A stretch of DNA of 64,000 nucleotides, from assembly GCA_039566865.1 (NCBI GenBank), contig CM076943.1, positions 21,937,163 through 22,001,162 of the forward strand, read 5' to 3'. Below, piece by piece: positions 43,690 to 55,110 of the stretch. The first letter of the stretch is position 1, and every line of letters starts with the position of its first letter. The stretch is from Aurelia coerulea (Eukaryota; Cnidaria; Scyphozoa; Semaeostomeae; Ulmaridae). The notes under the pieces are model-generated. The model worked only from the letters and a program-made list of their open reading frames with translations, had not been told where the DNA came from and did not search any database. Position numbers and translations under genes: made by a program.

Positions 43690-45638
43690 GGTTTTTAAAT
43701 AACTTAGTTCTGTAGTATGGCTGTATGATTTCTTCCTTTGTATATTTTAGGAAGAAGCTTTTAACGTTGTTTAGAAATAGCTTAATGTCGCCTTTCAAAG
43801 TTGAACATGTTTACAATGGAGAAAGTAACATCTAAGGAGGACGCAATTACATTATTAGCTTAGTATGTGTACAGGAAGGTGTTCTTATTGCAATGTATCA
43901 TCCAGCTATTTTGCAAGAGGAAGCAACGAGCATTATTGGTCTACATTTTATGAGAAAGTTTAAATTTTGTTCTGCTGATTTTCGAACCTATACCAAATAA
44001 TGATCAAAGCTTTCAAGTTGATCAGGTAAACCTTTAAATCATAACCGAATGCCCGATCCTGAATAGATCGCTAAAGATGGTCGCTTGGACTTATTTGCCA
44101 AGATGCGTTGCGTTCCAATTACGTATCTTCAATGTAGACTTATTACATCGTCGTAGTTTCACTTTATGCCGGAACTGATATGTTACTACATCTACGACTC
44201 AATATCTAACTGCAAGTTGAGACGACCATCTAATAATGGCCTAAGTTATCTGATCGAAAACACTGATACTAAAATGCTACAGATTTCTAGATTCCAGGAC
44301 TTCAACATGAAATACTTGTTGCCAGTACTTGGAGAAGAATTTTTCTTTGATCCAAAAAGTTGAAGTACTTGAAATTTTCTGCAATAATTTCCCTGGTTAG
44401 AGATAACTTAGATCCGGTAAATCTTCTCGAAGCTGCGAGAGTTAACATATGACATCATCATTGTCATGTCAACGTGATCAACCAATCAGAGACCGTAAAT
44501 GCTGCTCTCTAATTGGTGGGGATTGGTGAGTCACAGATGTGTCTCGACTGGTCGCCTCAACGAACAGTTAGATAGACTATCTTCATTGATTCTTTATTGA
44601 TTTGATTAAAGAACGCAATGTATCTTGGTAGTAAAAAGTTCCTCGCCTGCGATGCCATCTTTAGCGTAATCATGCGTAACTAAATGATCTTTCGGAGAAT
44701 CTGCAAAATCACAACGGTAACAGCAAAGCAATGTCTCTTGGTTTCTCTTTCAAAATATTCATCTTAATTGATTCCGCTGCCTGTTTCGCAAAATGTGGTC
44801 GTTATGGAAGATTATGGGCTGTCAAATTCAGTTTCACGACCCAACAGTCTAATTTCCGTCTTTATGTAGTCAGATGCTGGCCTTTACAGTAAATCTGCCT
44901 CATTTCAAAGTTCAGTTTTCAGAAACTCCCATTCTACATAACGTCGAAGAGGCAATTTTTTTGCTTTGGAGTCAATTGCGAAATGACAGACAGGAAATAA
45001 GATATGGTTTGCAGATTTCATATTTTGTTACTCTGCCACAAGCTTGACAGAAACTATATAAACGGATAAGATACCATGAACGTTAAGTTAGTGCAAAAAG
45101 TGCCACGGCTAGTTGCTCTGGATGGTGGGATAAGAGATCTTTTAATCAAACGTTGCCGTTGTGGTTTCGTACTGTCCTAATTAGCAGATAGGCAAAGACG
45201 GTGTACTGTCATTATATTGTAACTTTTGTATAACTTTCTTACGATATAATGCATAAATACCGGTTTGAAATAGCTACTGGTTTCTTTCAATATAGCCTGC
45301 TTTTACTTTGTTATAAGATATTAATGTAAAAAAATCCACATATAGGCCGCGCGTTTTCCGTTATTGTTTTCTCCAATATCAAGTATTGCGTTTGTAAGCT
45401 GAAGGGTTTTTGTGTGTAAATAATTTAAAATGAAAATTGAAAAAATGAACGTTGCGGCCAATACACGGAGTGGAACATCTTGGACGAAGAGATTGCGAAT
45501 GAGAACGCCTCTATGGAAATCATCATTATCAGCAGCATAATCATCAATTTGCCAAACTCCAAGTTGAAATCTCGCCGACAGTGAGCGAAGCGAGAAAATG
45601 TTTATGAACAAGTTCAATTCAACACTGACACGACAATG
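43690..45638. other. Unassigned sequence with one 65-codon ATG frame
   Basis: The least repeat-like 2 kb of the window. A + strand frame at 44166-44363 (MPELICYYIYDSISNCKLRR onward) starts with ATG and ends with TGA but has no recognised family and no clear splice context. Confidence 0.3.
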
Positions 45639-46077
45639 TAGACTGATTACGATTGAGTCCTAGTAATCGCTACCACCCACCCACCCTACTCGCTCATACT
45701 AGGACTCATGGCTTCCCAGCCAAATGGCTGGCCCTATTTAGGCCTAGTACCACAAGAAGTTGTGTTACCAATCACAGAGCTTCATTTTGGTCACATGACC
45801 TAATTTCGTGGTCACATGATATTTTTCTTGCCAATAATGATTGGTTTATTTTCAGTAGCTGCCAAAAAGAGGCTAGAAATGATATTTCCCGGACCACTGA
45901 TTGACACAACCGAAAGATGGCGGCAACTAGTCGCAAAGCTGCGAGGCCGAAGCACTTCAGGGCTTAGGGGCGAAGGCTCTGCAACAACAATCGTCTTTCG
46001 TCCCTTGGTGAGCTCAATTGAATATTTGCAGCAGTTGCAATCATTGAAGAGAAGAGGAAGACTACATTCGTAAGAAA

Positions 46078-46269
46078 ATGAGTTCAGTCTCGACAATGCC
46101 TTTGATCAGTTCAAAGCCGCGTCGACAGGGTCGAAACCCCTTCGCGCCATTTTTCTCTCTCACCCAGACCTCCAATCAGATCGTTGTGAGCCGTTGTGGC
46201 GCCAAGTTTCGTCAGTATTCGTCATTTCTTCTCGTTCTGTTTTTACTACAATTTAAAAGTCAAGCAGAG
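46078..46269 (+). CDS. Possible first exon of an unknown membrane protein
   Basis: An ATG frame starting MSSVSTMPLISSKPRRQGRN reaches a hydrophobic run (SSFLLVLFLLQF) and then GCAGAG/gtgaat, a possible donor. Upstream, AAGATGGCGGC (45914-45924) resembles a YY1 site and the region is CpG-richer than its surroundings. It would suit a type II membrane protein, but no following exon was identified, so this is weak. Confidence 0.25.
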
Positions 46270-46623
46270 GTGAATGCTTCTTGGGAGTTTTCAACATATT
46301 ACGTGATGATGCTATGTTGAACGGGACGAGAAAATAAATGTTCCGACATCGTTTGTTAAAGAGTTGTATGGGTGCCTGGATAAAATAATGCGCGGTCGGG
46401 CAACAAAGAATACATTGGCCAACAACAGGCCGGACATTAATATTTTGAAACAGTTCTCGTGTTGAAAGAGGGGTACTTCGGGGTTTGCGGTATTGCGGTA
46501 TCGGGGGTAAATTTTGTGCGGTATTGCGGTAATGATGGGAAAAACTTGCGGTATTGCGGTATCGAGCTTTCACAGCGCGGTATGCGGTATTGTACGAGAA
46601 CTAACATCCAAAATTCATGTAAT

Positions 46624-46949
46624 GCCATTTTCCTGTTGAAGAACAAAGCACCTTCGATAAGAATTGATAGAGGAAAGAAAAACGCAGGGGAGGGAAGTCC
46701 CTTATCTCTCTGCTTGTGCGTGCCCCACCTGCAATCCGACAGTGTGTGTGTGTGTGTGTGTGTGCGTGCGTGTGCGTGTGCGCGTGCGCGTGCGCGTGCG
46801 CGTGTGCCATTTTCCTGTTGAAGAACAAAGCACCTTCGATAAGAATTGATAGAGGAAAGAAAAACGCAGGGGAGGGAAGTCCCTTATCTCTCTGCTTGTG
46901 CGTGCCCCACCTGCAATCCGACAGTGTGTGTGTGCGTGTGCGTGTGCGT

Positions 46950-46980
<31 letters not shown>
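46624..46980. repeat. 182-bp tandem duplication with (TG)n / (CG-TG)n tracts
   Basis: The unit beginning GCCATTTTCCTGTTGAAG occurs at 46624 and 46806, almost identical, each ending in an alternating purine-pyrimidine tract (TGTGTG..., GCGTGCGTG...) able to form Z-DNA. The tract differs in length and pattern between copies. Confidence 0.93.
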
Positions 46981-46981
<1 letters not shown>

Positions 46982-47084
46982 ATCTTTTATTTTAAATCGA
47001 AAAATTTTAGCTACAATAGCAACTACTCTAATTCTATTATTTAATACAAATTAATAAATGTTTTAAATAAATCATATACAGGAT

Positions 47085-48234
47085 TAATTTCGAAGGCATA
47101 CATTGCATCTGCAGGTGGCCCCATCCCAGCTCTTGATTAGCCTTTTGAATTGGACCAGATTTCCTGCCGATTTTATATCATCTGGCAGACGATTTCAGAT
47201 CTGCGGCCCAAAAGACCTGAGACTACTTGAACCGAACGTTGTTTGGTTGGGCCTATAGTGCTGCAAATCATTTTGACGACGTGAAGGTCGATTGGAGGTT
47301 CTTGTTTCGAAAATATTTTGCATGAATGCAGGATTTAGCTAGTTTACAGTTTTGAAAATCTCAATGCAGAGGTATCTAAGCCTATTTACATGCATTGTGC
47401 ATTTTTCTGATTAGTTCCAAGTAGTTCTTCATAAGAAGAATTATGGTCATCATAAAGAAATCGAAGTGCTCTCTCCTGTATTTTTTCGATCTTATCAATA
47501 GATCTAGAGGATGAGAAAAACCATACTAAAGGGCAGTAGTTAAAGTTAGAAAAGACAAAGCTTTGGACGAGTACCTTTTTCTCCGCAAAGCCAAGAAATG
47601 ATTTCAGTCGTTTCAGTACATTTAGCTGGGTTGCTGCTTTTTTGCAAAGATCAGATAAGTGGAGGTCAAAGTTTAGTTTATGGTCGAGATTTACACCAAG
47701 CAACTTTACCGAAGCTTCAAATCTAATCTTTTTCCCTTGAATAGAAATACTATGCCCAGTGGTGTCCGATTGATCTTTTTTAACGAGAAGTGCGCGGAAT
47801 TTTTCTGGGTTAGCGATCATTTCATTTCGATCGAGCCATGTGAGAGCAATGCATGCCTCCTTTTCGAACACGTCAATTAGTTGTGGGAGACTATTGGAAA
47901 AATAAGTTAAAGTATTATCATCTGCGTAATTGACAAGAGATGCTTCTTTGATGAAATGAGACAGGTCATTGATATAGAAGTTGAAAAGAATAGGGCCTAA
48001 GACGGATCCTTGAGGAACCCCTGATAAAACAGATTGATAGTTGCTGCAAACATTGTTTATTCGAACCGATTGTCTGCGCCGTTTTAAATAGGAATAAATA
48101 AAGACCAGAGAATTTGCATCGAAACGATACGCATAGAGTTTTGCTATAAGCAAATCATGCGGGATACAGTCGAGAGCTTTCGATAAATCCATCAATATTG
48201 CTCCAACAGTGTAATCATTATCTAGTTTGGTCAT
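47085..48234 (-). pseudogene. Non-LTR retrotransposon reverse transcriptase, C-terminal part, frameshifted
   Basis: An open frame at 48234-47386 covers the RT core: a strand with LMDLSKAL (usually LDLSKAFD), then GVPQGSVLGPILFNFYINDL, then the catalytic YADD, then a thumb with KLLGVNLD. It stops at about 47386, but homologous C-terminal reading continues to about 47085 with in-frame stops (HVVKM, GPTKQ, GLLGRRSEIVCQM). The N-terminal RT part and endonuclease are missing because the copy breaks off at a junction near 48230. Jockey/CR1/L2-like group by motif. A dead copy. Confidence 0.85.
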
Positions 48235-48235
48235 T

Positions 48236-49131
48236 ATCTAGGTTGGACAACTATACGCCTATCACGGTAATTCCTGCTCTATCAAAATTTATCAGATCAT
48301 TTATAATCAACTGTCCCAGCACCTTGAATCGAACGGCCTGTTGTACCCACATCAGTTTAGACAAGGGACATCTACGCAACATGCAGTGACCTTTCTGTCA
48401 GAAAAGTTTAGACAGAACGTCGAAAAAGGGCTACTTAGTGGTGCTGTCTATGTTGACCTCCATAAAGCCTTCGACACAGTACGTCATGCAACCTTGCTGG
48501 AAAAATTGCCAAGTTATGGAATAGATGATGTGGAATTACAATGGATAGGTGATTATCTCTTTTATAGGAAACAATAAGAAATCTTTTGATAGCACCAGCT
48601 CATGCGACAGGGACAGCTCATGTGCTGTCCCACAAGGATCCATCCTGGGATCCCTTCTCTTTGGGCTGATAATCAACGACATCCATATTCCGCTCACTGA
48701 TTGTCAGTGATGCTGGCATTATATTATATGCCGACGATACTGTTTTATATTATGGAAGAAAGAACTCAAATGAAATAGAACATTTACTTAACAGTGAACT
48801 GCAAAAAGTTGCAGACTGGCTTGATGAAAATAACTTGTTCATTAACTTGAAAAAAGGTAAAACTGAATTTGTGCTGTATGGATCACATCAAAAGTTGCCC
48901 AAACTGCCAAACGTGGACATTAAAATCTACAATCAAACTATTCATGAGACAAAATCATCCAAGTACCTTGGTGTAGATTTGGATAACCATCTGAACCTTC
49001 ATCGACATTTGGAAAATTTGTACAAAAAGGCTTCAGCCAGGGTAAACTTTTTATCTCGTATTCGCGAAAAAGTCATCCCTTATGTAGCAGAATTGATATT
49101 CAAAACAATGATATTTTCTATGTATTCGTAA
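48236..49131 (+). pseudogene. Second non-LTR reverse transcriptase fragment, head to head with the first
   Basis: Starts LDNYTPITVIPALSKFI (finger motif), then FRQGTSTQHA, YVDLHKAFDTV, AVPQGSILGSLLFGLIIND in another frame, a degraded YADDT-like ADDT, and a thumb with KYLGVDLDNHLN near 48960-49020. At least two frameshifts or stops (about 48577 and 48710) break it. It differs from the minus-strand copy (for example DLHKAFDTV against DLSKALDCI), so it is another subfamily and not an inverted duplicate. Confidence 0.82.
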
Positions 49132-49298
49132 TTTCTGCCGTCAATACAGTTTTACTGAAAGCACATCAATGAAACTTTTCCCGTCGTTCTCACGTCACAC
49201 TTTTGTCTGTAAAACGTCTAACTACGATCTGATAGACCAAACAACAAATTCTGAGAAGGAAAGTGGATTTAGGTCGGAATCAAACTGCTACAACAGAC

Positions 49299-51069
49299 CA
49301 GAGGCGTAGCTAGGAATTTTCGGCGGGGGGGGGGGGGGCAAAGCCCCTTAATGATCCGACAGGCGAGCATGGTAAGTTGGGGTATAAGTTGCCTGTGTTT
49401 GGTACCTGGGGGGTGGTACCTGGTATAATTTGCCATATTTTGCTGACGGGATGTGCACTCCCACGTACGGAAAGAAAAAATCTAGGGGGCTGCCCCACAC
49501 AAATTTCATTGTTTACCATAATTTTTGCGCGATTGAGGGCATTTTTTTGCCCGATAGAGGTGGTTCGCACACCCAGTTAAAGCTTTATCCATAACAATTT
49601 TTGATGATTTTTTCAAGAATTTCGGTGAATTTTCCATTGGCGTAGCCAGTTTGGATTAACTAGGAACATTGAAATTAGGGGTCTTTTACCCCTGGGAAAA
49701 TTTTTGAGGACGCGTCTTTTACTTTGGCTTAGAACGGCTCTCCTGATCTCATTTTTGCCAATGCTAGAGTGGCAACTTCGAACAATTTGTAATAGCTTTA
49801 TATGAACCACCACCATCTTCAGAAAAATTTTTGAGTAAACAATACCTAGCTTGGCTCAGAATGTCTCTCTCGATCCAATGTTTGCTAATGCGAAAATGGG
49901 AAATATTACAATTTTGTGATATTTCTTCTATTATCAACGTCAGTTAGAAAATTTTTGGGATATCAACCTTTACATTGGCTTGGACTCTTCTTGCCTTGCA
50001 AATTGAATTTTCTCATATTCTTATCTTTTGAAATAACCTTCCTCGATATTTTGCTCAAAACTTCCACCAAACCAGGTTTGTGGGTGTGTAGCGTTTTTGC
50101 ATCTCTGAGGGCTCAAAATCAAAAAAGTTAGCAAGCTAAGCACACCATCGTTTCTTCTCACGCACTTTCCTCTTCTTTCCCTGCATACCTCCCAATCCTA
50201 TCCCTTTCTCCTCTTCTATCTGTCCATTTTCCCTTTTCCCTTCTTCCTTCCTGAGAAATTTAAGCATTTCAGTTACCTCCCTGGGAGCGCTGCTACCATG
50301 CTACTTCGTCTGCAACCGTGAATGGAGAGAACATACGCGTTGGTAGCTGCAATAAATTGCAACGAACAGTCAACAGTTTCCAAAAAGGCGCATCCGTTTG
50401 ATGTCCAAAGCCACGTATTTCCTGTTGTTCCCGTGGTTTTGAATCGACTTGTCATTTTAGTGTTCTTTTAGGAGCCTAACAGATTTTCACTGCTGGTCAT
50501 TTTAAGTGTCTAATGTTGCATCTGTAATTTATAACGACGAGTCCGTTTTAAAGGCTATTTTGAACTTCTCTACCGCAAATCATTTGCTCAAACATCCTGC
50601 AGCAACTGGAAAAGCATTCAAAAAAGAGACCTGTCTTTTCTCTTCAAAGTGTATCAGTCATCATTTTCAGGCAAAAGTGAAAATCTTATCGTGCAGAAAT
50701 CTTTCTCAATTTTTGCTATAAAATGTATTTTGCAGTTCTCTGATGTCAATATTAGTAACTACTTCTCTGTTGATTGAAATGCATGCTATAAGTCAGAGTC
50801 TCTTTTGAGATATTGTGCTGATCAAATAAGTCATGATCATTGTGCTAAGAGTCTGGAACACAGGCTGAATTGTGTTGTGCTCGTAGTTCTACAGGTATTT
50901 TCAACAGGCAGCAATTTCAATGAAAGTTTTTATTTCAGATTTTCCGATAGCTTTCCGACAGTCGTTTCCAAGCAAGAAAAATTTCCGACAAATTTTCCGA
51001 CAAACCTCTTTTGAGTCGCTGTGGGGGGGCCACTGCCCCCCCCCCCTGCCCCCTCTATCTCCGCTACTG
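49299..51069. mobile_element. hAT-type element with CAGAGGCGTAGC ends, 8-bp TSD
   Basis: CAGAGGCGTAGCTAGG start followed by a G run; the right end complement reads CAGTAGCGGAGATAGAGGGG. Flanked exactly by CAACAGAC at 49291-49298 and 51070-51077. Nothing inside resembles an intact transposase. Confidence 0.85.
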
Positions 51070-51937
51070 CAACAGACCTGTATACTGTATTGACAGCGTT
51101 GTTTGTAGTTTTCCAGCGTTTGCGGTATTTTGCTATTTTTTGATGCGGTATTGCGGTATTTTGTGTCTTTTTCGTGCGGTATTGCGGTATTGGGACCCCC
51201 CGAAGTACCCCTCTTGAAATGTTTGATGTTCAAACTTGAGAAAGCTTTCCAAATCTCAGCGAAGAAATTCAAAGCTGCCTCGAGCATCAGCAAGTAAACA
51301 AGTAAGTCAACAAGATACTGTACATACTACATTTCTAAAATCTTTTCAGAATGGAAATTGGTTTATGGCATTTTTGGTATCTTCATTTACTCTAGATTTA
51401 GAACTTCTCTGCACGTATTTTTTCATAGAAAACTAGGAAGCCCCTAGGAAGTCGAGCAAGTACTGAAAGCTTCTTTAGTACCCAGAGTTTCTTACAAGTT
51501 TCTAAACAGTTCCACAACAATTTTCCTATCTGTTCCCTCAACTCGGGAAAAACCTTTCAGAACAAAGTCCAATGTTTAGAAATCATTCAAGTGCCTTCCG
51601 AGTAATATTACACCGGTAAAAAGTGAAAATGAATTAGAAATAGGACAAGGATTTCCTTCATTAAGCAAAATAGTTTCTCGATTTACATTTTCTTTGCACA
51701 GGAGTTTCTTACACTTTTGGTGATTAAAGCAGTTAGATCAAAAATATGTAAAAAAAGGCAGGCCCACTTATGAGCGAGTAGGGTGGGTGGGTGGTAGCGA
51801 TTACTAGGACTCAATCGTAATCAGTCTAATGACAATGCAGCAACAGCAAAGAAATCTGGAGGTGCAGGTTATGAAAATGCCGACAGTGCGTAGAAATTGT
51901 CGAAAATTTAAGTGCCGTTGGGGGGCTCAATGAAATT

Positions 51938-52276
51938 TTGGGGGCTCCTGCCCCCATCTCCCCCGCTGGCGCCATCCCTGTATACTTGTGGCACAGAGCC
52001 TACAGTTGCATTTGTCACCATTCGTTCACGTTATTTTCTGAAACAATCAAAGAAGTAAAAATTCTTCGCTTGGAAACACATCGCATCGATGATGGTTTTC
52101 CATGTTATTCCAGTCGTTGCCCTCAGTGGAATTGTTCGCATGGTCAAGATTGTACCAAGAGGTCATCAAGAATTCCTTGTGTAACTGCATTTAAGGCCGT
52201 TTTACTAGGGGCACCACAGTCCTACGAGTGGTGCTCTGTGCAATTATTGAATAGTCGATCAATGATGTCTGTCTGA
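51938..52276 (+). CDS. Unknown cysteine-rich open frame, possible terminal exon
   Basis: From about 51998 the frame reads AYSCICHHSF, then a polar part, then GFPCYSSRCPQWNCSHGQDC, IPCVTAFKAVLLGAPQ, WCSVQLLNS and stop. Eight or more cysteines in ~90 codons suggest a secreted or extracellular domain. A gtggcacag acceptor is possible at about 51996. The first ~60 bases look like a hAT end (ccccgctggcgccatccctg). Family not recognised. Confidence 0.3.
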   Translation: MGAPAPISPAGAIPVYLWHRAYSCICHHSFTLFSETIKEVKILRLETHRIDDGFPCYSSRCPQWNCSHGQDCTKRSSRIPCVTAFKAVLLGAPQSYEWCSVQLLNSRSMMSV

Positions 52277-52627
52277 AGCAGCAATGAAAATAGATAAAAA
52301 GTTCTAGTCAATTTAAGGGCACGGCCTGTATGCAGGGTCGGCTTATAGGTTGCGGATTTTTACAGTACTCTATCCGCTCCGATGAAGCTACTTACAACAA
52401 AAACCCGGAAAAGTGAAATTCTGAGAATGTTGTTCAGAACGTCAAAAATGTTATCTGTTATCTTGGAACATCAAATGGACGCTTGAAATGAGATAAGTAT
52501 TCTTGATGTTGCATGGTGAATAAATGATATATTCTTGATGTTACATAAATTCTTGGTTCAGCGGTGTGGGAAAATTTCGCTTGGGCGACACCAGACTGTC
52601 AATTAAATTTGGCATGAACAGAAGGTA

Positions 52628-53062
52628 TAGATCCACAATGCAGTAGTTGCACTGATTGAACAGTTCAATCAATTATTCAAGCGCGCCTACCTTGTACTGT
52701 ATCCGTGACCTAGTGTTCGCAGATTAATTGGTGTCCTGTGACCCAGTCCTGTTTATCTCTGTATATCATAAGTTTTTCTAGTTACAGGGATTTTCAAATT
52801 CTAAAGTCTGTTAGTGTTGACCAATCAAAAATCACGCTGTCTGATTCCCTGTGGCCAACTTGTATAACAGTTGATCTCGTATTACATAAACACCGGAATT
52901 TGAAACTCTGTGTACTGCTGGGTCACGGTGCGGTTCTGGGACACTATACTGGGTCACAGGACACCAATTACTCTACAGTACTGGGAATAAACAAGGTAGG
53001 CGCCCTTGGTTTATTGAAGTAAAACTGCTCTATCAGTTCAACTACTGCATCGTGGGTGAAAT
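52628..53062. mobile_element. Foldback element of ~435 bp
   Basis: The left arm with atgcagtagttgcactgattgaac, gcgcctaccttg and ggtgtcctgtgacccagt is inverted on the right (actgggtcacaggacacc, caaggtaggcgc, gttcaactactgcat). Confidence 0.75.
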
Positions 53063-54179
53063 TTCAGCGTGCCCGCAAAGGACTCGGGGTGACAATGGGT
53101 CTTTAATTGACTGAAAAGAGTGGTTAATTTCAAAATATTTGACCAAATTATTTTCTGTCCAAAGACCAGAAGACCGTCACTTCCAATACTGTCAATCTTT
53201 CTAGCAAAGCAGTTTGAAATTTCTAAGTGTTTATAGTGTTAAACATGCCTGTAGATTTCGTGATGATCTCATTGAAGGTACGTAGTTGTAGTTTGCGGCC
53301 CCACGGTCTACACCGCAGACTAACGTAGTTGGCACTTCGAAAACACGTGTCGATAGAAGCACATAAACCACACGATGATAAAATATGTGCTTAGAGCACT
53401 TTTTTAACAGATCTGTTTCTTGAACAGTTTCTCACGATGGCTTTGGATCTTGCTGCGATAAAATATTTTAAGGCAGCAAGGAGCACCACACTGCAAAACA
53501 ACGCGAAAGCAAAGACGACTATTTTTCAGAATAAATGCTACACTTTTCTACACTTGTCTTGTCTGTACTTGTTTGCTTACAATTTAGTGCTAGAAATTGT
53601 TGATTTCATTTTTATTCCGAAGTGTTCTTGCATTGGCGATTGGTCCTTCAACAAGAAACGATCTTCGATTCGTTCGTTGTGTTAGGAGCTTACTTTGTCT
53701 TTTAGGGACTCTTCAAAGTTTATTTTATAACATGGCCGGTGCAAAATGTAACGGGGCAACTACTTTTTTGAGCTTGTACAGAACTGGGTCAACACTTTTT
53801 ACAAAGCAATATGAACGGGGCAATAACTTTTTATAAGCACAAGATAAAGTTTGAAATATAAAATGGCTCATTTTGAGGACAAAATTGTGAATCATGCAAG
53901 TTGAGAAATGCTTGGAAGGATGTGTATGAGAATGACGCAAAATGTCCCTGTGCCCTGTCCTTGTCAGTCGTTTTCAAGAACGATTCATCAGCCATTTCTC
54001 TTCATCTTTAAAGTCGATTTTTTCGTTGAGGGGCGCACATTCAAATTTTGTTTGGGGGTGTCAACATACTTTGGACCGACTAGATTTTTTCGGACCGACT
54101 GAAAGTATGACAAGCAGCAGTGTGGCCTTAAGTGAGGGTATTGAAACGAGGGTGTCCCCATAAAAATGTTTGGGGCCAC

Positions 54180-54560
54180 CCTTTTACTTTGGCTTAGAAT
54201 GCATCCCCAAATATCATGCTTGCCTTTAGCGACAAGGAAAACTTTATCGTTTTGTGACAATTATGCTATAAATTAGCGCACAATGAAAATTAGATCTTTT
54301 ACTTTGGCTAAGAATGCATCTCCCAATATCCTGCTTGCCTTTAGCGACAAGGAAAACTTTATCGTTTTGTGACAGTTATGCTATAAATTAGCGCACAATG
54401 AAAATTAGATCTTTTACTTTGGCTAAGAATGCATCTCCCAATATCCTGCTTGCCTTTAGCGACAAGGAAACTTTGATCGTTTTGTGACAATTATGCTATA
54501 AATCAGCACACAAGAAAAATTTTTGAGAAAGATCCTTTACTTTGGCTTAGAATGCATCAC
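54180..54560. repeat. 116-bp tandem satellite, three full units
   Basis: The unit beginning CTTTTACTTTGGCTTAGAAT recurs at about 54180, 54296 and 54412, with a partial fourth at 54533. The middle units are nearly identical. The same opening word recurs at about 49719 and 55482 in other elements. Confidence 0.92.
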
Positions 54561-54651
54561 GGACTTGGAGTTTTAAGTATAGGCGTAATCTTGAGTACAA
54601 CGACTTCTTCACCGCCAAGCCTATCAAAAGTGACTTGTTATAGTGTGTTTG

Positions 54652-55110
54652 CCCGGTGGGTGCAATGTTAAAGAAAACATGACACCACGCTCATCCATGA
54701 TTTCACTGAGAAAGGGGTATATTTGAAACAGAATCCTAGGACCTAGAATCTCAGAAAATAGGGGTATTTTTCTTCAGAAGATATGCAAACCCAAAAACAG
54801 TTAAATGCTTGTGGACTCGGGACCCTAGAATAAAGTCAATGTCCCCTGGTCCAAGTTTGATACCCCAAGTTTCATAGGATTCTGCTGTTTTCCAACAAAG
54901 AGATATCAGTAAAGTGAATCGTGATAAAGTGCACAAATCCTAAGCCTTTTGTCAGAACAAGTTTTTGTACCGTACAGATTTCTTTCGGGCTCAGTGATTT
55001 TCCATGATAAGGGGTCTTTTCACCAACTAGAAAGTCAGAGAAAAGGGTATCCTATGAAATGGTATGGATGAGCGTGGTGTACCTTTTACTATTGAATTGC
55101 ACCCACCGGG
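54652..55110. mobile_element. hAT-type element with CCCGGTGGGTGCAAT ends, 8-bp TSD
   Basis: CCCGGTGGGTGCAAT and complement, then caccacgctcatcca inverted inside. Flanked exactly by TGTGTTTG at 54644-54651 and 55111-55118. Confidence 0.92.

Larger units (their letters stand above)
46468..51213. mobile_element. 4.7-kb element with GAGGGGTACTTCGGGG ends and subterminal GCGGTATTGCGGTAT repeats
   Basis: GAGGGGTACTTCGGGG and its complement, flanked exactly by TTGAAA at 46462-46467 and 51214-51219. On both inner sides the word TGCGGTATTGCGGTA is repeated several times, like transposase binding sites. Between them lie the tandem duplication, both RT fragments and a hAT element, so much of the content is later insertion. 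Confidence 0.65.
45639..51828. mobile_element. 6.2-kb interval bounded by 60-bp identical inverted repeats
   Basis: The left 60 bp starting TAGACTGATTACGATTGAGT is the exact complement of the right end at 51769-51828. Elsewhere (37895) the same two arms sit back to back as a 129-bp palindrome. So this is either one long transposon with these ends or a palindromic MITE split at its centre by a large insertion. It contains 46468-51213. Confidence 0.6.

Noticed and set aside
47386..49131. Inverted duplication of one reverse transcriptase
   Set aside because: The two fragments differ clearly in conserved motifs, so they come from different subfamilies.
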